Source: Pontederia crassipes
Taxonomy: Eukaryota; Streptophyta; Magnoliopsida; Commelinales; Pontederiaceae
Assembly (NCBI GenBank): GCA_030549335.1
Contig: CM060189.1
Location: 32,139,001-32,203,000, forward strand
Length of the DNA stretch: 64,000 bases
Direction of reading: 5' to 3'
A program made the position numbers and the translations under genes. How positions within the stretch are numbered: the stretch's first letter is position 1; every line of letters starts with the position of its first letter. The notes under the pieces were generated by a model. The model made no database searches and was not told where the DNA came from. It saw only the letters and a list, made by a program, of their open reading frames with translations. Below, in pieces: positions 35,358-48,560 of this stretch.

Positions 35358-35945
35358 GGCTCTGTTTGGCAATGTGAAAAAAATGTTTCAAGTAACGTTT
35401 AACGGTTGAAACGCATCTTTTAACATTTAGAGGTTCATATTTTTTTCCGATTTTATCCTTATTCAAATGTATTATTTCTTTTTTTAATTTATCTTATTAT
35501 TTTTTATTTTTTATTTTATCACCATTCAACATTATTCCTTTTATATTTATATTTAATTGATTACAAAATATTTATTTTTAACAATGGATATAAAAATTAA
35601 TTTAATAATTAATATTTTTAGATCATGTATGAACTATATAAAATGTATTATAAATATATTTTAATAAAAAAATTACTTGTGCAATCTTATTTTATTTCAT
35701 TGAGATATTAATTATTTATTTATTAAATTTTAATAAAATTTGTATAGCGATTGAATTGAATAATTTATTTTATGTCCAATTATGTCATTTTATATTTATC
35801 CGCTAATTGCATCGCTAAGTTTATCAAACGTTTATTTATTAATATCTTAAATGAACCGCTAATCGCTAATCACCAGCTGCTATCCACTATCCGCTATTTA
35901 AACCACTATCCGCTCGTCAAACGGCTAATTATGTCAAACAGAGCC
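35358..35945. mobile_element. Tourist/PIF-Harbinger-like MITE
   Basis: Terminal inverted repeats GGCTCTGTTTGGC (35358-35370) and GTCAAACAGAGCC (35933-35945) differ at one base. They are flanked by TTA on both sides (35355-35357 and 35946-35948), the target duplication of the PIF/Harbinger superfamily. The 588-bp body is AT-rich without coding capacity, apart from a repeated CGCTAATCGCTAATC/CCGCTATT stretch near the right end. Confidence 0.72.
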
Positions 35946-35948
35946 TTA

Positions 35949-38900
35949 ATCTACTTGAAAGGATGACTTTTATAAAAGATAGTAAACTAATACCATCTTG
36001 GCAAAATGGAGGTGTACAATAACTGTTTAAAACTGCAGATTTAATAACTTAACTCCCTTATAATCTGTTTGGAAGGACTACTTTGTATAAAAGATAATAT
36101 CATCTTGCTGTTACAAAAACAGTTTTAAAACTGCACATATAGTAACTGTAACTCGCTTTATAAATGCATGATTAAGTTTCCTTCTGCAACATTGCAACAT
36201 TACGCACGCGCCGATACAATTCACAAAGGAATTGTGATATTTAGTTGTGATATTTTGATCCTTTGATGTTGGAATTAGAACAAGAGATCTTATGTTCTTC
36301 TACAACAAAAATTTATGTTTTTAAATAATTATTTGGAACAAGAGTATTGCTTTAATTTCGGTGTCAGAAGATTGGGATTTTGCATTCACTCCTTCAGTGA
36401 TCAATATGAGACCAATATGTATTGAGACCTCAAATCATTCAAATAATCGTATACTTTGATTAATCTATATATTTACTTTTGATGCCTCCATAGTTAGGTT
36501 GTTTATCATGTTAATTATTATGTTTCCTACTGCCCTATATATCATCCTAATTTTTACTGCAGCTGTTAGAGTGATTCGTATGTGCATCAATTGCATGTCT
36601 TCACAGAACAAGAATTGTTGGATGAGACTTTATCTCGATGGGCTTCGATTCTACTGTGTTTCTTTTTTTATTGATGTATCTGATTTGATCTTTAAGTAGT
36701 GGGATGCATGCTTTACAAATTGAAAAGAGAATTTTCTTCCACACACTGTTAATTTATATTTCAGTGACAGAGATTGTGATTAGATTATCATTCGGAATGG
36801 TCTTTGTTCGTTTGGATTATGCGCAAACATCTTTCTTTTTAGCTTAGTCCATATAGATGTTTCTTGGAACATTTACAAATGTTTTATTAGAAAATGAAAA
36901 CTTTCTCTATCTTTTTTTTTTTTCCAAGTTTGCAAAGACTATCCTGAATCTATTATTAAGTCATCTTAAAAGCTGAGAGAAAAAAAAAATCAGATTGTAG
37001 AATAACAGATTCTTAAAGGGTGTGTTTGGATGATAGAATTTAAGTTCTTAGCGTTTTTTCTTCTCCGAAAACTTAATGGATCTTTGCTTTTTGCTATTCT
37101 TGAATTTGTTGTTTTACTTTATTATCTTCAAATTTGAGTATGTTATTATAACCTTTGATATTAAAAATAGTTCTTGTTCTTTTAGATAAAATTCATATTT
37201 TATTTCTTATTTAATACAATTATACAGATGAAAATCTTAATATCGAAAAGTGTAACAACAATATTAAAGTATATTAATTTGAATTTAGACCAAGGGAGGA
37301 CAATGATAAAAATATAAATTAAATTGATAAATGTCAGAATCGTGAGGGTCATATAAATGATAAAAAAATGTGATGACTTCCTTAGCTGTTAGAGCCAAAG
37401 GCATTTAATTATATTAAATGTATTATTATCACATAAGATGTAATGGATGCATTATGAGGGTGGTTACAAGGAAGATGAACGATATGTACAAAAATTAAAC
37501 CTTATAATTATATAAATAGGGTGTGAAATGAATCTTACATAGATTAGTAGATTATTTAAGGATTATTATATATTTTAACTTTACAGGTATAGAAAGGCTA
37601 CAAGTAATTCTTGTTATTATCATCTTCATACAGACTGACATGAAGGTTAACCTATATGATTATTAATGAGGACAAATAAGATTGAGTTTGTTTTACTAAT
37701 TATCTTGTATTTATGCAACGGTTTAGGTTCAAAAGGGAAAATGACAAAAATAAGAAAATAAGAAAAAAAAATAAAGGGTAAAAAAGTAAAATTATTCACC
37801 ATCTAATGATAAATATGGAGTAATTTTCACCTTTGATCTTTCAATTTTCCCCATTTTTACATTATAAGAAAATCGTCTCCTAACGATGCCTCTATCCACT
37901 TTTATCCTCCATTTCTTCTATACATAGAATACATAGGGAGATCAGAAACCTAATGCAAGAAAATTAAAAAACGAAAATAAAGAAATACGTACCCCTCACT
38001 AATGGAATTCGAACTCCTGACCTCTTAATCTCTGTGTACATCCTCTAACTCGTTATAAACAAAACAGAAGTGATAATTCTATTACGTAATCCCACTTTAA
38101 ATATCTGTTATTTTAGAAATAAAACACGAATATTTCTCTTAAAAGAATAGCAACTATCAAAGTTATAAAACCTATTTTCACTATTGTTTTAAAAAAAAAA
38201 GAAGAAGAACACAAGACATCTGAATTTGACATGCTTCACTTTTATGCTGCTTTCATTTCCTAATGCCTGACCTCTTTCTGGTAAGTCACAGCGCATTAAA
38301 CAACCATCTGAAAAGTTGTTTATTTCGAGGATGAATTTGGATGTGAGCCATTTTTTTCGGTCGCAACTCATCGGTATATCCAGTATTAGCCCGTCGACCA
38401 CCCCATTGATAAACCAATCCGTATTCTGTTAGTCTGCATACATCAGGGAGCTTACTAACAACCTTTCTTTTTTTATGAAAGGGGAGCTTACTACCAACTT
38501 AGCACGAGAAGATTTCTATGTTCTATACCCTGGGTGGGAGATTTATATGTAATCTATGTCCAGAACCATCTGGCCCTAAGTATGGAAGTTGGATCTGACA
38601 AGACAAGTTTTGGATGACAAGCATCCAGGAACATGAGGATAATCCATTAACACAACTTGTTACACCGCACGTAATGAGCGGCATGCAACAGAATAAATTA
38701 AAAAGGCACAAACAGGATACATGCAGTAACAACAATTAGAACCTTGGATGATCTCGTGATTGAGCTAATAATAATAATATTTTCTTCATCTGTTAATGGC
38801 AATCGCATGTATTGCTTCTTCCATCTAAGCCTTTTGCTATACATGTATAATTAGTATAAGCATCCTCAGAGAACATATTGTACACATGATTTCAGAACTT

Positions 38901-38992
38901 AAAAGCACTCTCGAGTGAATTACGTACAGTGGTGGCAGGTTACCTTCCAACTACTACATCTATCTGTAGGAGCAGAGCTGCTTCTCATTTCT
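35949..38992. other. Intergenic DNA downstream of ClpC, no gene seen
   Basis: AT-rich. The last 200-300 bases before 38993 should include the ClpC 3' untranslated region. A B-box-like GAGTTCGAATTCC lies at about 38000 on the minus strand without a convincing tRNA or SINE body. Confidence 0.5.
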
Positions 38993-41900
38993 TCATACGG
39001 ACAAGGGCTCCGGCGTGCCAGAGCCACTGTTTAGGACGGCGACATTGCCTTCAGAGTCCACGTCCACTATTACTGAATCTCCCTCCCTAACCTCTCCTGA
39101 GAGCATCTTCTCTGCGAGGCTGTCCTCCAAGAGTCTCATGATAGCTCTACGCAGTGGCCTAGCACCATAACTGGGGCTGTATCCTTCATCCACAACCCTG
39201 TCCCGGAACCTCTCGGTGACCTGCAGCTCAATGTCCTTGGATTTGAGCCTTTCGAAGACCTCCTTCAACATGATGTCTGCAATCTCCTTCACCTCCAACT
39301 TGGTAAGCTGACGGAAGACTATCATTTCATCAAGCCTATTAAGAAACTCTGGCCTGAAATATTGCTTTAGCTCCTCGGTAACCAAGCTCTTGATTCTGTT
39401 GTAGCTCCCGTCCTTCTCGTCATAGTCAAGATCAAACCCGATCCTCCTCCCTCCCTTCTCGATTACACTGCTCCCGACGTTGGAGGTCATGATCAGGAGG
39501 GTGTTCTTGAAATCAACTGTCCGGCCTTTGCTGTCAGTCAGCCTGCCATCTTCCAGGATTTGGAGCATCATGTTGAACACATCTGGGTGAGCCTTCTCTA
39601 TCTCGTCGAAGAGAACGACCGTGTAGGGCCTTCGTCGGACAGCTTCAGTGAGTTGTCCACCTTCAGTATAGCCAACATATCCAGGAGGTGAGCCGATGAG
39701 CTTCGACACAGTGTGTCTCTCCATGAATTCACTCATATCAAGCCGAATCATGGCTTCCTCTGAGCCAAAGTAGTAAGCTGCGAGAGCCTTTGCAAGCTCC
39801 GATTTACCAACACCGGTAGGACCTGAAAAAATGAAACTTGCAATGGGACGATTAGGATTCTTCAGACCAACGCGGGCACGCCGGATGGCACGGCTTATAG
39901 CTTTCACAGCCTCATCCTGGCCAATGACACGCTGGTGGAGGGTCTCTTCCATTTTGAGGAGACGGTCGGACTCATCACTCGAAACTTTTTCTACTGGTAT
40001 CCCAGTCCAAGAAGAAACAATATGTTGAATGTCTGCCTCTGTGACAACTGGGCCTTCTTCACCTCCAGCCTCATTCTCTGCTTTGCTCCTCTCTTTTCCC
40101 TTGTCAATAAGGGATGAGATCTGAGTCCTCAGCTCCATTTCTCTATCTCTTAAATCACCAGCCTGTTAATTTGTTGAACATGTTGATAACTTACAGAACT
40201 AATTGAAAAGAGAAATTATCAGCTACATCCTTGTAGGCGCTGCAAGTTAAGCAGTTTTGTTGCTATATTTACTTTCACCATCCAAAGTCTATTGAGCAAA
40301 AGTGTCCAAGTCCCAAAGGTTAGATTGTATTTTATGATAATCTACTAATACTGGCTTACAATAATTATTATTCCTGGTTTATATTAAATCCATTCTATAT
40401 ATGTGATTAAAAAGCAAAAAGCAATTTTCATATCTTGCTGACAAAATAGATGATTGACAAAGTCACCTTCTCAAAATCTTGATTTCGGACTGCCTCATTT
40501 TTCTCCTTTGTTATCTGCCTGAGTTCTCTATCAAGTTCCTTGGCCTCCTCAGGTAGCTGGTTGTATCCATCCAATTAAGAAGTATTCATAAAGACTAATA
40601 ACATTAGATAGACAAAAAGCCTCCCATGAAAAGAAAAAGCAGAGGCTGAAGTCTATTCAATTTATATGAAGAATGGAATAAACCTGTGCATGACGAAGTC
40701 TAACACGAGAACCAGCTTCATCAATCAAGTCAATTGCTTTATCAGGGAGAAAGCGGTCACTGAAATCATAGAAACATAAAATATTTTAAGAAATTTTGAC
40801 CATAAAAGCATGAACTTTAAATACAACAAAATTGTATGCATTAATAAAATGTATGTTGCCTTGCTGAGAATGAGGGAGCAAGCCAAAAATTAGACAAGTT
40901 TCCAAAACTGGGATTTTCGCCAGATGAACAGTATATGTAAAACATAACAGAAATTCACCATTAAGAAGGCAAGTTAACCATGATAAGCCAAAAATTAGTA
41001 CTTAGCAGATAGATATTGGTATGAACTTAAAGGATTTGCCCCTGAAAAAGAATAAAGAACCTACAGGATTTCAATAATCCCAAGTAATTTGCAAGCCATG
41101 AACCATTCAGTTGCTTTACATAGTTTTACAATTAATATGCACCTATTAGGTTAAAATGTTATGAGAAGCACACAATAGACGGAGGGATATTTTTTCCATC
41201 TATTGTGTTTGTTGTTTACTGTAATTCACCACCATTTACCTTCTCAAAGTCTTTAGGGATAGCTAGGATCCATGGTTTAATTTTTTCTTGCTTATGAATG
41301 TTAAGTGTCCACCTTGATGAAAGTAAACAATGTGAGAGGAAAACAATGATATGTTAAATCATTAGCATATGCATGAAACCTTATGTATTGATATGACAAC
41401 TTTGCAGCAGCAACTAGTGATTCATCTGTGTAGTGGAGCTTGTGATGAATCTCATATCTTTCCCGAAGCCCTTTTAGAATCTGTATTGTCTCATCGACCG
41501 ATGGCTCTGGCACTTTCACAGGCTGAAATCGTCTTTCGAGAGCAGGGTCTTTCTCAATGTGCTTCCTGTACTCATCCAATGTTGTCGCCCCAATGCACTA
41601 AACAAAAATAGGGCAAGGCCACAAGTCAAGATTACAACAAAAAGAAAAATGTGGTACCAATAGAAAGTTATATTTCTACAATACAAGGTAAAACAGAAAA
41701 AGCAAATATCTTAAGGGTCAACTACTGGATAATTTGTGGGAAAATATGGAACAGACCAAATTAGTCACACAAATTGAAGATATATACCTGTAATTCACCT
41801 CTTGCAAGAGCAGGCTTTAGGATATTGGCTGCATCAATTGCACCTTCCGCTGCACCTGCTCCAATTAATGTGTGGACCTCATCGATGAAGAGAATGATCT

Positions 41901-43835
41901 CATCACTTTGTTTTATTTCCTCCATCAACTTTTTTAATCTTTCTTCAAACTCTCCACGATACTTGGTACCAGCAACCAGAAGCCCCATATCAAGTGTAAT
42001 TACCTGGATTTTATAAGCTCAGGCAATTAAATTTGATTTTAGTACAATCCTTATGAGTGAGGGACAATGGAAAATCCTGTGGAAAAAAAAACTATACAAG
42101 TTTGAAAACTTGACACAGTAATAGGGCAGAGAGGCATGCTAAAATAAGTAGCTTGAGTAAAAGAACCTGGGTAAAAAGAAAAAGAAAACATAGTAGTAGA
42201 AGAGAACCAAAGCTAGACTTTAGTACATGAAAGAGTGTAAACATACTTTCTTTCCTTCAATGGTTTCTGGGACATCCCCATTAATTATTTGTTGAGCAAG
42301 CCCTTCTGCAATTGCTGTCTTCCCAACACCAGGTTCTCCGATTAAGCAGGGATTATTCTTTGTTCTCCTTCCCAAAATCTGAGTGACACGTTCTATCTCA
42401 CGCTGCCTGCCAACGACAGGGTCGAGCTTTCCCTGCAAATGGTATAATACTAGGTGACCCATCACGTTGGAATTTTCACATATTTTTAAAAGATAACAAC
42501 AATACCTCCTCTGCCATCTTTGTCAGGTTAGTTCCATATTCCTCAAGAGTCGGCATTTTAGCGCCACTGCTTCCTCCTCCAACTCCAGCACCAACAGCTT
42601 CTGTGCTTTCACCAACCATTCGAATCACCTAAAAGATAAAAGTAGTGTTCAGACAACAACTAGGTTGATTTTGTCAAAAATAGATACAAGTTAGATACTT
42701 GTGTACGAATGGCACTCGGATCAGCTCCAAGGCTCTCAAGAACACGAGCAGCCACACCTTCACCCTCACGAAGCAATCCAAGAAGCAAGTGCTCAGATCC
42801 TATGTAATTATGACCTGAACGTGAATGGTATTTTATCAAGTTAGAGACACCGACTACAAAGCAAAGCAAAAATAAGATACACCATGGTAATGTTTGAAAA
42901 TTTGCTTCCGCCTTAATATGCGAATAGCCTGAACCAAGATTCTATACACTTCTGACAATAATGAAAATGTTTCATACAACTTTCTTCCCAGCTGTCAATT
43001 TGGTATTTTCATTACTGCTATATCATCTGAAATGTGGATATATAAGAATTATGTACCTATTATGTGCACCAATGCAACTAACTATCCATAAGGACAAAGA
43101 CAAATTATGCTCGATCCACTGAAATTCAGGAGACTTCTGAAATAGAATTAACACTGACTGGAAGTTAATATTCATCCAAGATGAACACAAAATCGAGAAT
43201 ACCATAAAGATAATCAGCTGCAGCATGCAAAATGTTTAAGTGGGAAATGAACTTCGCATACCTAATTGACGAGCTTCCTCCAATGAGAGTTCTAGAACAC
43301 GTTTTGCACGAGGGGTAAAGGGTATCTCAACAGCAACAAAACCACTGCCCCTTCCAATAACTTTTTCAACTTCTACACGTGCATCTTTCAGGTTTATACC
43401 CATAGATTTCAGAACTTTTGCAGCAATACCTGTCCCTTCACCAATAAGCCCCAACAAGATCTGCTCTGTTCCAACAAAATTGTGTCCAAGACGCCTTGCT
43501 TCTTCTTGGGCAAGCATAATAACTTTAATAGCCTTCTCAGTGAAGCGTTCAAACATGGCTACAGCAAATCCATGGCTGCCCTTCTTTCTCTTTGGTGCAG
43601 CAGAGATGTAGGTGCCTATAACAGATGAAAAACTTGGGTCACGTCTGGGTAGCACATCCAATGCATTTGATCCCTTTAAGCCTGTGAAAGTTTGAAATCT
43701 TAGAGGACCAGATGTCTCATTGTACATCATTTTAACGGCCTTTCTACACTTCCTAGATTGCCGAAGCTGTCTATGAGTTCCAGTCACAACATCACAACAA
43801 AGGATGGTAGAATGAACTAAAGCACCACCAGCCAT
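38993..43835 (-). CDS. CLPC1: Chloroplast Hsp100 chaperone ClpC
   Basis: Nine coding exons on the minus strand: 43262-43835, 42699-42814, 42506-42628, 42247-42432, 41788-42003, 41380-41597, 40684-40759, 40467-40556 and 38993-40162. They join to 922 residues, the normal length. The AAA+ unfoldase works in the plastid stroma, feeding substrates to ClpP and acting at the inner-envelope import motor. In order: a Ser/Arg-rich transit region (1-about 92), two ClpN repeats from [14 protein letters not shown]1 with Walker A GEPGVGKT (303-310) and Walker B ILFIDEVH (about 370-377), a UVR-like middle segment, and D2 with Walker A GPTGVGKS (647-654) and Walker [13 protein letters not shown] (about 774-776) is the ClpP-docking loop motif. 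All splice sites are GT-AG; the exon 6 donor (AG|GTTTCA) is the weakest. No key residue is missing. Confidence 0.96.
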
Positions 43836-45290
43836 ATCTTCTCTGATGAATAACCCTCTGCAGAACAGAAAAGGTTTACTATGAAGTCATGCATAGCTAG
43901 ATGTAGGATGGTAAAACAAAAGGGAACCTAAATAAAGATAATGCATCAGCAACGATTACAATCATGATTGCCAAGCGATTCCTGCTATATATTAATAGAA
44001 GATGGTGAAGAAGAAAACAACAAGAATAAAGCATTAATCAACCTCTTATCAAATGAAACACATACCTAAAAGGATTCAGTAGATCTTACCAGACATTGAA
44101 TTTCAAATAATTCAAAACAATATATCAAACTTTTCAAAGCACAACATTATTGATAGATATAAACTTCTTTTAATGCAAATCTGGAACTTTTCCACCACTA
44201 GAGGTGAGCACAAATTGGAAACTTTTTGAGGAATATATACTTTCAGGAATAAGTCTAATGTGGAAAAAAAAGTAGTATCCTAAAACTAGAAAAACGGGTG
44301 TTTACTACTTGGACATGTAAATAGTGGTGTACAAGCTTATTTCTGCAACAGAACTAATACAGCTCTGCTAATTAACACCCTTCTAAGCTCCAGCAAAAAC
44401 TTCACCCCACCCAATGCAAAGTCAGCGATTTTTTTTTTTTTTGGAGGAAAAAGATGCAGCTATCAATTAAATTCGAGAAAGGTAACTAGAGATTCTTTAA
44501 AAGTTAACTAAGAAATCCCTTGAATATTTATAATTTCTTAAATTCAAGAAATTCTAATTTTAGGAACCCTATATCCCCTTACCCCCTTCTCCTTCATATA
44601 TCATCGCTTAGGACGAAAGTTTATTGCTTATAGCTAGTAAGAACAAAACACTAACTGGTAAAAGAATATTTACATACAAAAACTGTCCAAAAATCCCAAT
44701 CTCTCAGTAAGTAAAACAATAAATGCAATCAACAACTCCCTGATCTTATTATAATCAAACCAATTTCGCACATGAATAAATCTACAGATCTGTCCTCTAC
44801 AATGTTCTCCAAATTAATTTTTAAAAAAGAATTCAACCAACAAGACAGTATTTTGGTAATACACAAAGTTGAGCGTAATTATTGATTATTCTACTGATCT
44901 TTTTTTTCGAAGTGCGCAATATAAACAAACGCTCGACAACAAAACGAATAGCATGCTTAAAGAAGGATCTTTGAGAACAACAGGGAACAGGAAGATGACC
45001 AAAGCCAAAGAAAGGCAATTTTCTGGTACAGAAACCAAGGCCGAATGATGGGATCGCGGACGCACCAGGGAAACTTGCCCGAGCTGCGGTTTCGCCAGAA
45101 ATGTCACCTTGTCGTCGGGGTATGGTACCGGTGGTGGAGGACGACGAAGAACGGGAAAGAAGAGCGTAGCAACGAGCGAGAGATATAGAAAGAGAGAGGA
45201 GAGAGAGAGAGAAGCGACGAAGAATGGGAATAGAAGAGTGCAGCAGAGAGAGAGAGAGAGAGAGAGACGACAGCGCGCGGCAAACGTGGC
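43836..45290 (-). promoter_or_regulatory. ClpC 5' leader with probable leader intron
   Basis: Before the ATG on the minus strand there is a good acceptor (TTCTGCAG at about 43859-43866) about 25-30 bases upstream. A good donor (CCTG|GTGCGT near 45066) precedes a GC-rich, CT-repeat leader (45140-45266). A 5' untranslated exon and a leader intron of about 1.2 kb are therefore likely. Frames seen in between are not supported as genes. Confidence 0.5.
45189..45266. repeat. GA/CT microsatellite in the ClpC leader
   Basis: GAGAGA runs on the plus strand (45197-45212, 45246-45266) read as CTCTCT in the ClpC transcript direction, a common feature of plant 5' leaders and core promoters. Confidence 0.8.
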
Positions 45291-45465
45291 GAACGTAATG
45301 CTGCGCGGTTAATTGTTTGTCACGTCTCTTACGTTACGATTTTTATTGTTTTATCCTCAGGGAAAAATATCAAAGATGATATTTATGATTCACCGAAAAA
45401 AAAAGATGATATTTATTCAACGCCGACGGCTTCCTTTTCCTTCCGCCAAACAAAAAAAATAGAGG

Positions 45466-46095
45466 ATAAATTACATTAAAAAAATCTAAACTTTATTTTA
45501 TTTCCAAATTTAATCACAATTTTTTTTGTAAAAAATAAAGTTTATTTTCAAGTCTAGCCTAAATTTTGTTTTTACTTAAAAAATCATGAACGTTTAATTC
45601 AATTCTCAAATCTAATCTAAAACTTTATTTTAAAAAATTTAAATCAGTTATAAATATAGCATATTATTATATTTTTATTATTTTAAAAAATAATAATTCA
45701 TGTTGTAAAAAATAAAAGGATGAAATTTAAAATATGTTTTACAACTTTGATTGTAAATTTGTTTAAACTATTATATTTTTGCATTGCTACGATCTTATTT
45801 TATTTAATTAAAAATAGGCTAAATTTAAATTAATTTATTATAAAAATTGTAAAATATATTTTATTATTTAATTTTTTACAACTTGGAATATTTTTTAATA
45901 AAATATAATAATATGCTATATTTATAACCAATTTAAAATTTTTAGAATGAAGGCGTAGACTAAATTTGATAATTGAATTAAACTTCGTGATTTTTAACGC
46001 AAAAATAGAAGTGTAGGTTAGATTTGAAAATAAACTTAAAGTTCATTATTTTTTTACTAAAAATAAAAGTTCCGACTATGCTCCTTTACATGCAT
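45466..46095. mobile_element. AT-rich foldback element with arms of about 150 bp
   Basis: The left arm 45526-45677 and the right arm 45900-46057 are inverted copies. The shared order is TTTATTTTCAARTCTA, TTAATTCAATT.TCAAATYTA, then an exact TTATAAATATAGCATATTATTATATTTT. The outer left end GGATAAATTACATTAAAAAA...TAAACTTTATTTTATTTCC is of the kind also seen at 34475. There is no coding sequence. It sits about 180 bases beyond the inferred ClpC leader. Confidence 0.68.
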
Positions 46096-46800
46096 GTCTT
46101 TTTTAATATGCTCAGAGTTTTTTTTTGTGAAATTATGAATAATTTCGTCACTTTGAGGAGTTATATAAGTCACAAATTTTGAAAAAAAAAAGGTTAGAAA
46201 AAGTTATAAAATTACCAAATTGAACGGTTGTGATTTATATATTGCACATGGAAAAAGAAGAAGAACACTGTGCCTTTTATCGTTTGGCTTTGGTGAGTAA
46301 AAGACTAATTTTATTGTTTGATAAATAACACAAAATAATAGAGTAGCTTAGAGTTTGTGGTGAAAATATTAAAAATCGTTTGGTATTATCGTTCAGGGTT
46401 AAAAGTTAAATAAAGATTTAAATATCTTTTTCAATCTTTTCTTTATACAAGTTTATGAGTTCTTTCTGAATTTATTTTATTATGTCTTCACTCATCATAT
46501 TATCATTCAACTACATTTTTAAACTTTAAAATACGGATACCTAATTAAATTTTAAATTATTTATTTAATGTACAATGGATAAAAAAAAGTCAACTTAATA
46601 ACCAAGTTATCACTACCTAAAACTTATTATATTTTAAGTATATATAATTCTTTACATATCTGTAAAAGAATTTATTTTGAAATTTTATTTTACTTGATTC
46701 CATATATATCAATAAGTGCAAATGAATTACTTATTGACTTATTACTATGTCCAATTATAACATAAACTCTAGAAATTTTGATTCTTAAAACCAAAGAAAC
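46096..46800. other. AT-rich intergenic DNA
   Basis: No gene or element end recognised. Confidence 0.5.
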
Positions 46801-47040
46801 CTCTTGGTAACCCCCTATTTAGTGAGAAGAAACTTTTGTACCTCCTTGTTGCACCCTCACGTAAAGTTCAGAGGAGTCTCTCTCCTCACGCACTCCTTGG
46901 CAGCACCTTCTCACATGTTTTCATTGTGTTCTTTGCCGGACTGCAGGCGGAGAGCAACAAGGAGAAGGGCAGGGACAGCGAGGGGTACCCCACGGCGTCT
47001 GATTTAGACGGATCAATGAGGAATAAATCGTTGAAATAGG
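46800..47040 (+). other. Unidentified GC-rich exon-like island
   Basis: A short GC-rich stretch with an acceptor-like CTGCAG (46941-46946) followed by an open frame ESNKEKGRDSEGYPTASDLD and a stop at 47037. I do not recognise the product. It could be a gene fragment carried by a transposon or chance. Confidence 0.22.
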
Positions 47041-47099
47041 AATATTCACCCAATTCTAATTTTAAAATAAATCCAAGTAAAATTTGATCGTGTTAATTA

Positions 47100-48115
47100 A
47101 TAGATTCGTATGTCCGTTTCTGGTTTGCAATAAGTCATAGATGCTATCATTGTTGTCTAGGATCATCTGCTGCCTTAAGGATCTTACCCGTGCTATGATA
47201 ATTGATAATGAAATAAGTAATAGATGTATTACTCGATCATGTATTGATTACTGATGGTAGTTCATACGATGGTTGTGCTTTGATTACTCTATTTTAATTG
47301 GAAACATGTTGTTGGGATCTTCATGCTAGATTCAACTATTGTGGTGATGATTGTCATTATATGATTGCGTGTCCTGGCCTCCATTTTGAGATCGTTTGAT
47401 AGATTAGAATAACTATAGATAAAATGCTTAAAACTGATTATGAAATTGCGCACCTGATGAATTTAACTCGAGTTTCACAAATCCGGCTCGAGTTCATCCC
47501 CGAGTTCATCCCAAGACTAGGTCGTTTGTTGCCTGCCCCGAGTTCAGGAGTGAATCGATGGACGACTTCTCGGCCTGTGGAAGCACAAGTTGGCAGGTTC
47601 CAAGACTACACCTCCTCTCCACATTTATTACTCAATCCAATTTTCATTGAACTCGGCTCGGGTTTGTCTCATGTCAAACTCAATCATTTATGATAGTTTT
47701 ACGAGCGTAACTCACCCCAGGTTGCCTCATACCCGGCTCGAGTTTTGTCCAATCGAAACTTCACCCTCACTTTGTAAAGCCCAAATTTTGATCCAGAATT
47801 TTCTTCCAAACCGGCCCAAGTTATGATATTTGATTTCTCTGAATTGATTAGTCTATTTTACTCAAAAGTCGTTGTATCAATACCATTGGATTGCTCATTG
47901 ATCAATTATGAATTGAAAATGTCACTCCCTTACTGATTACCATCACATAAAGATGATAAAAATGTTAACAAGATGAAAGATAAATATTGGATCGCTGGTT
48001 TAACCTAAGTGCGTTGTCATTATTGTTCGTCGTTAAGCACCATTCCCTTTCATCTTTAAAGGACGTTTGTCATTACTTGATCATTTATTGACCATCAATA
48101 TGGAGTTGTATTATT
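47100..48115. mobile_element. LTR-like relic with CCGGCTCGAGTT cluster
   Basis: The region contains a cluster of CCGGCTCGAGTT/CCCGAGTTCA units (47460-47820), like those in the LTRs at 13768 and 16931, set in similar AT-rich sequence with TTTAACCTAA and TTGACCATCAATATGGAG words. The ends are not identifiable, so the boundaries are approximate. Confidence 0.42.
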
Positions 48116-48118
48116 TAC

Positions 48119-48560
48119 TCTACAAGAATTTTTCAATTTTTCGACGGATATATCAGTCAGAAATGTGATGAAATTCATCGAAAAATCGAATTTTCGACAG
48201 ATTTTTTGATAGATATAGGGTAGTTGAAAAGTCATTCATTGGTAATGGCTTTTCCGACGGGAGTGATGATCCTTCTAAAATTCGGGATACCGACGGATGT
48301 CGAAAATTGAGAAGGCGCTTATTCCCTCCCAAGTTCAGAAGGGGGAGCCCATATAACTTACGAATGGCAAAGCCTCCGACGAAACTTCTGACGACAATAG
48401 CCCATCAGAAGGCTCAACGGGCAGCTCCCATTGGAAGTTTTGTCAGGGCTCTGCCATCAAAATGTTCGACGAAGGAACCCGCTCTAACGTTTCAGCGGGC
48501 GGGGCCCACCGAAAGGTCCGGCGGAACTCCTCCCCGTCGAAGTTAGCAAGGGGAACATCT
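48119..48560. mobile_element. Possible CACTA-type element end
   Basis: CTCTACAAGAATTTTTC at about 48119-48135 resembles the CACTACAAGAAA terminus of CACTA transposons. It is followed by repeated subterminal words (TTTTCGACGGA, TTCCGACGGG, ACCGACGGATG, CCGACGAAACTT). The opposite terminus was not found, so this would be one broken end. Confidence 0.4.

Noticed and set aside
38000..38030. B-box-like GAGTTCGAATTCC on the minus strand, suggesting a tRNA gene or SINE
   Set aside because: No matching A box or cloverleaf and no defined ends or target duplication could be found.
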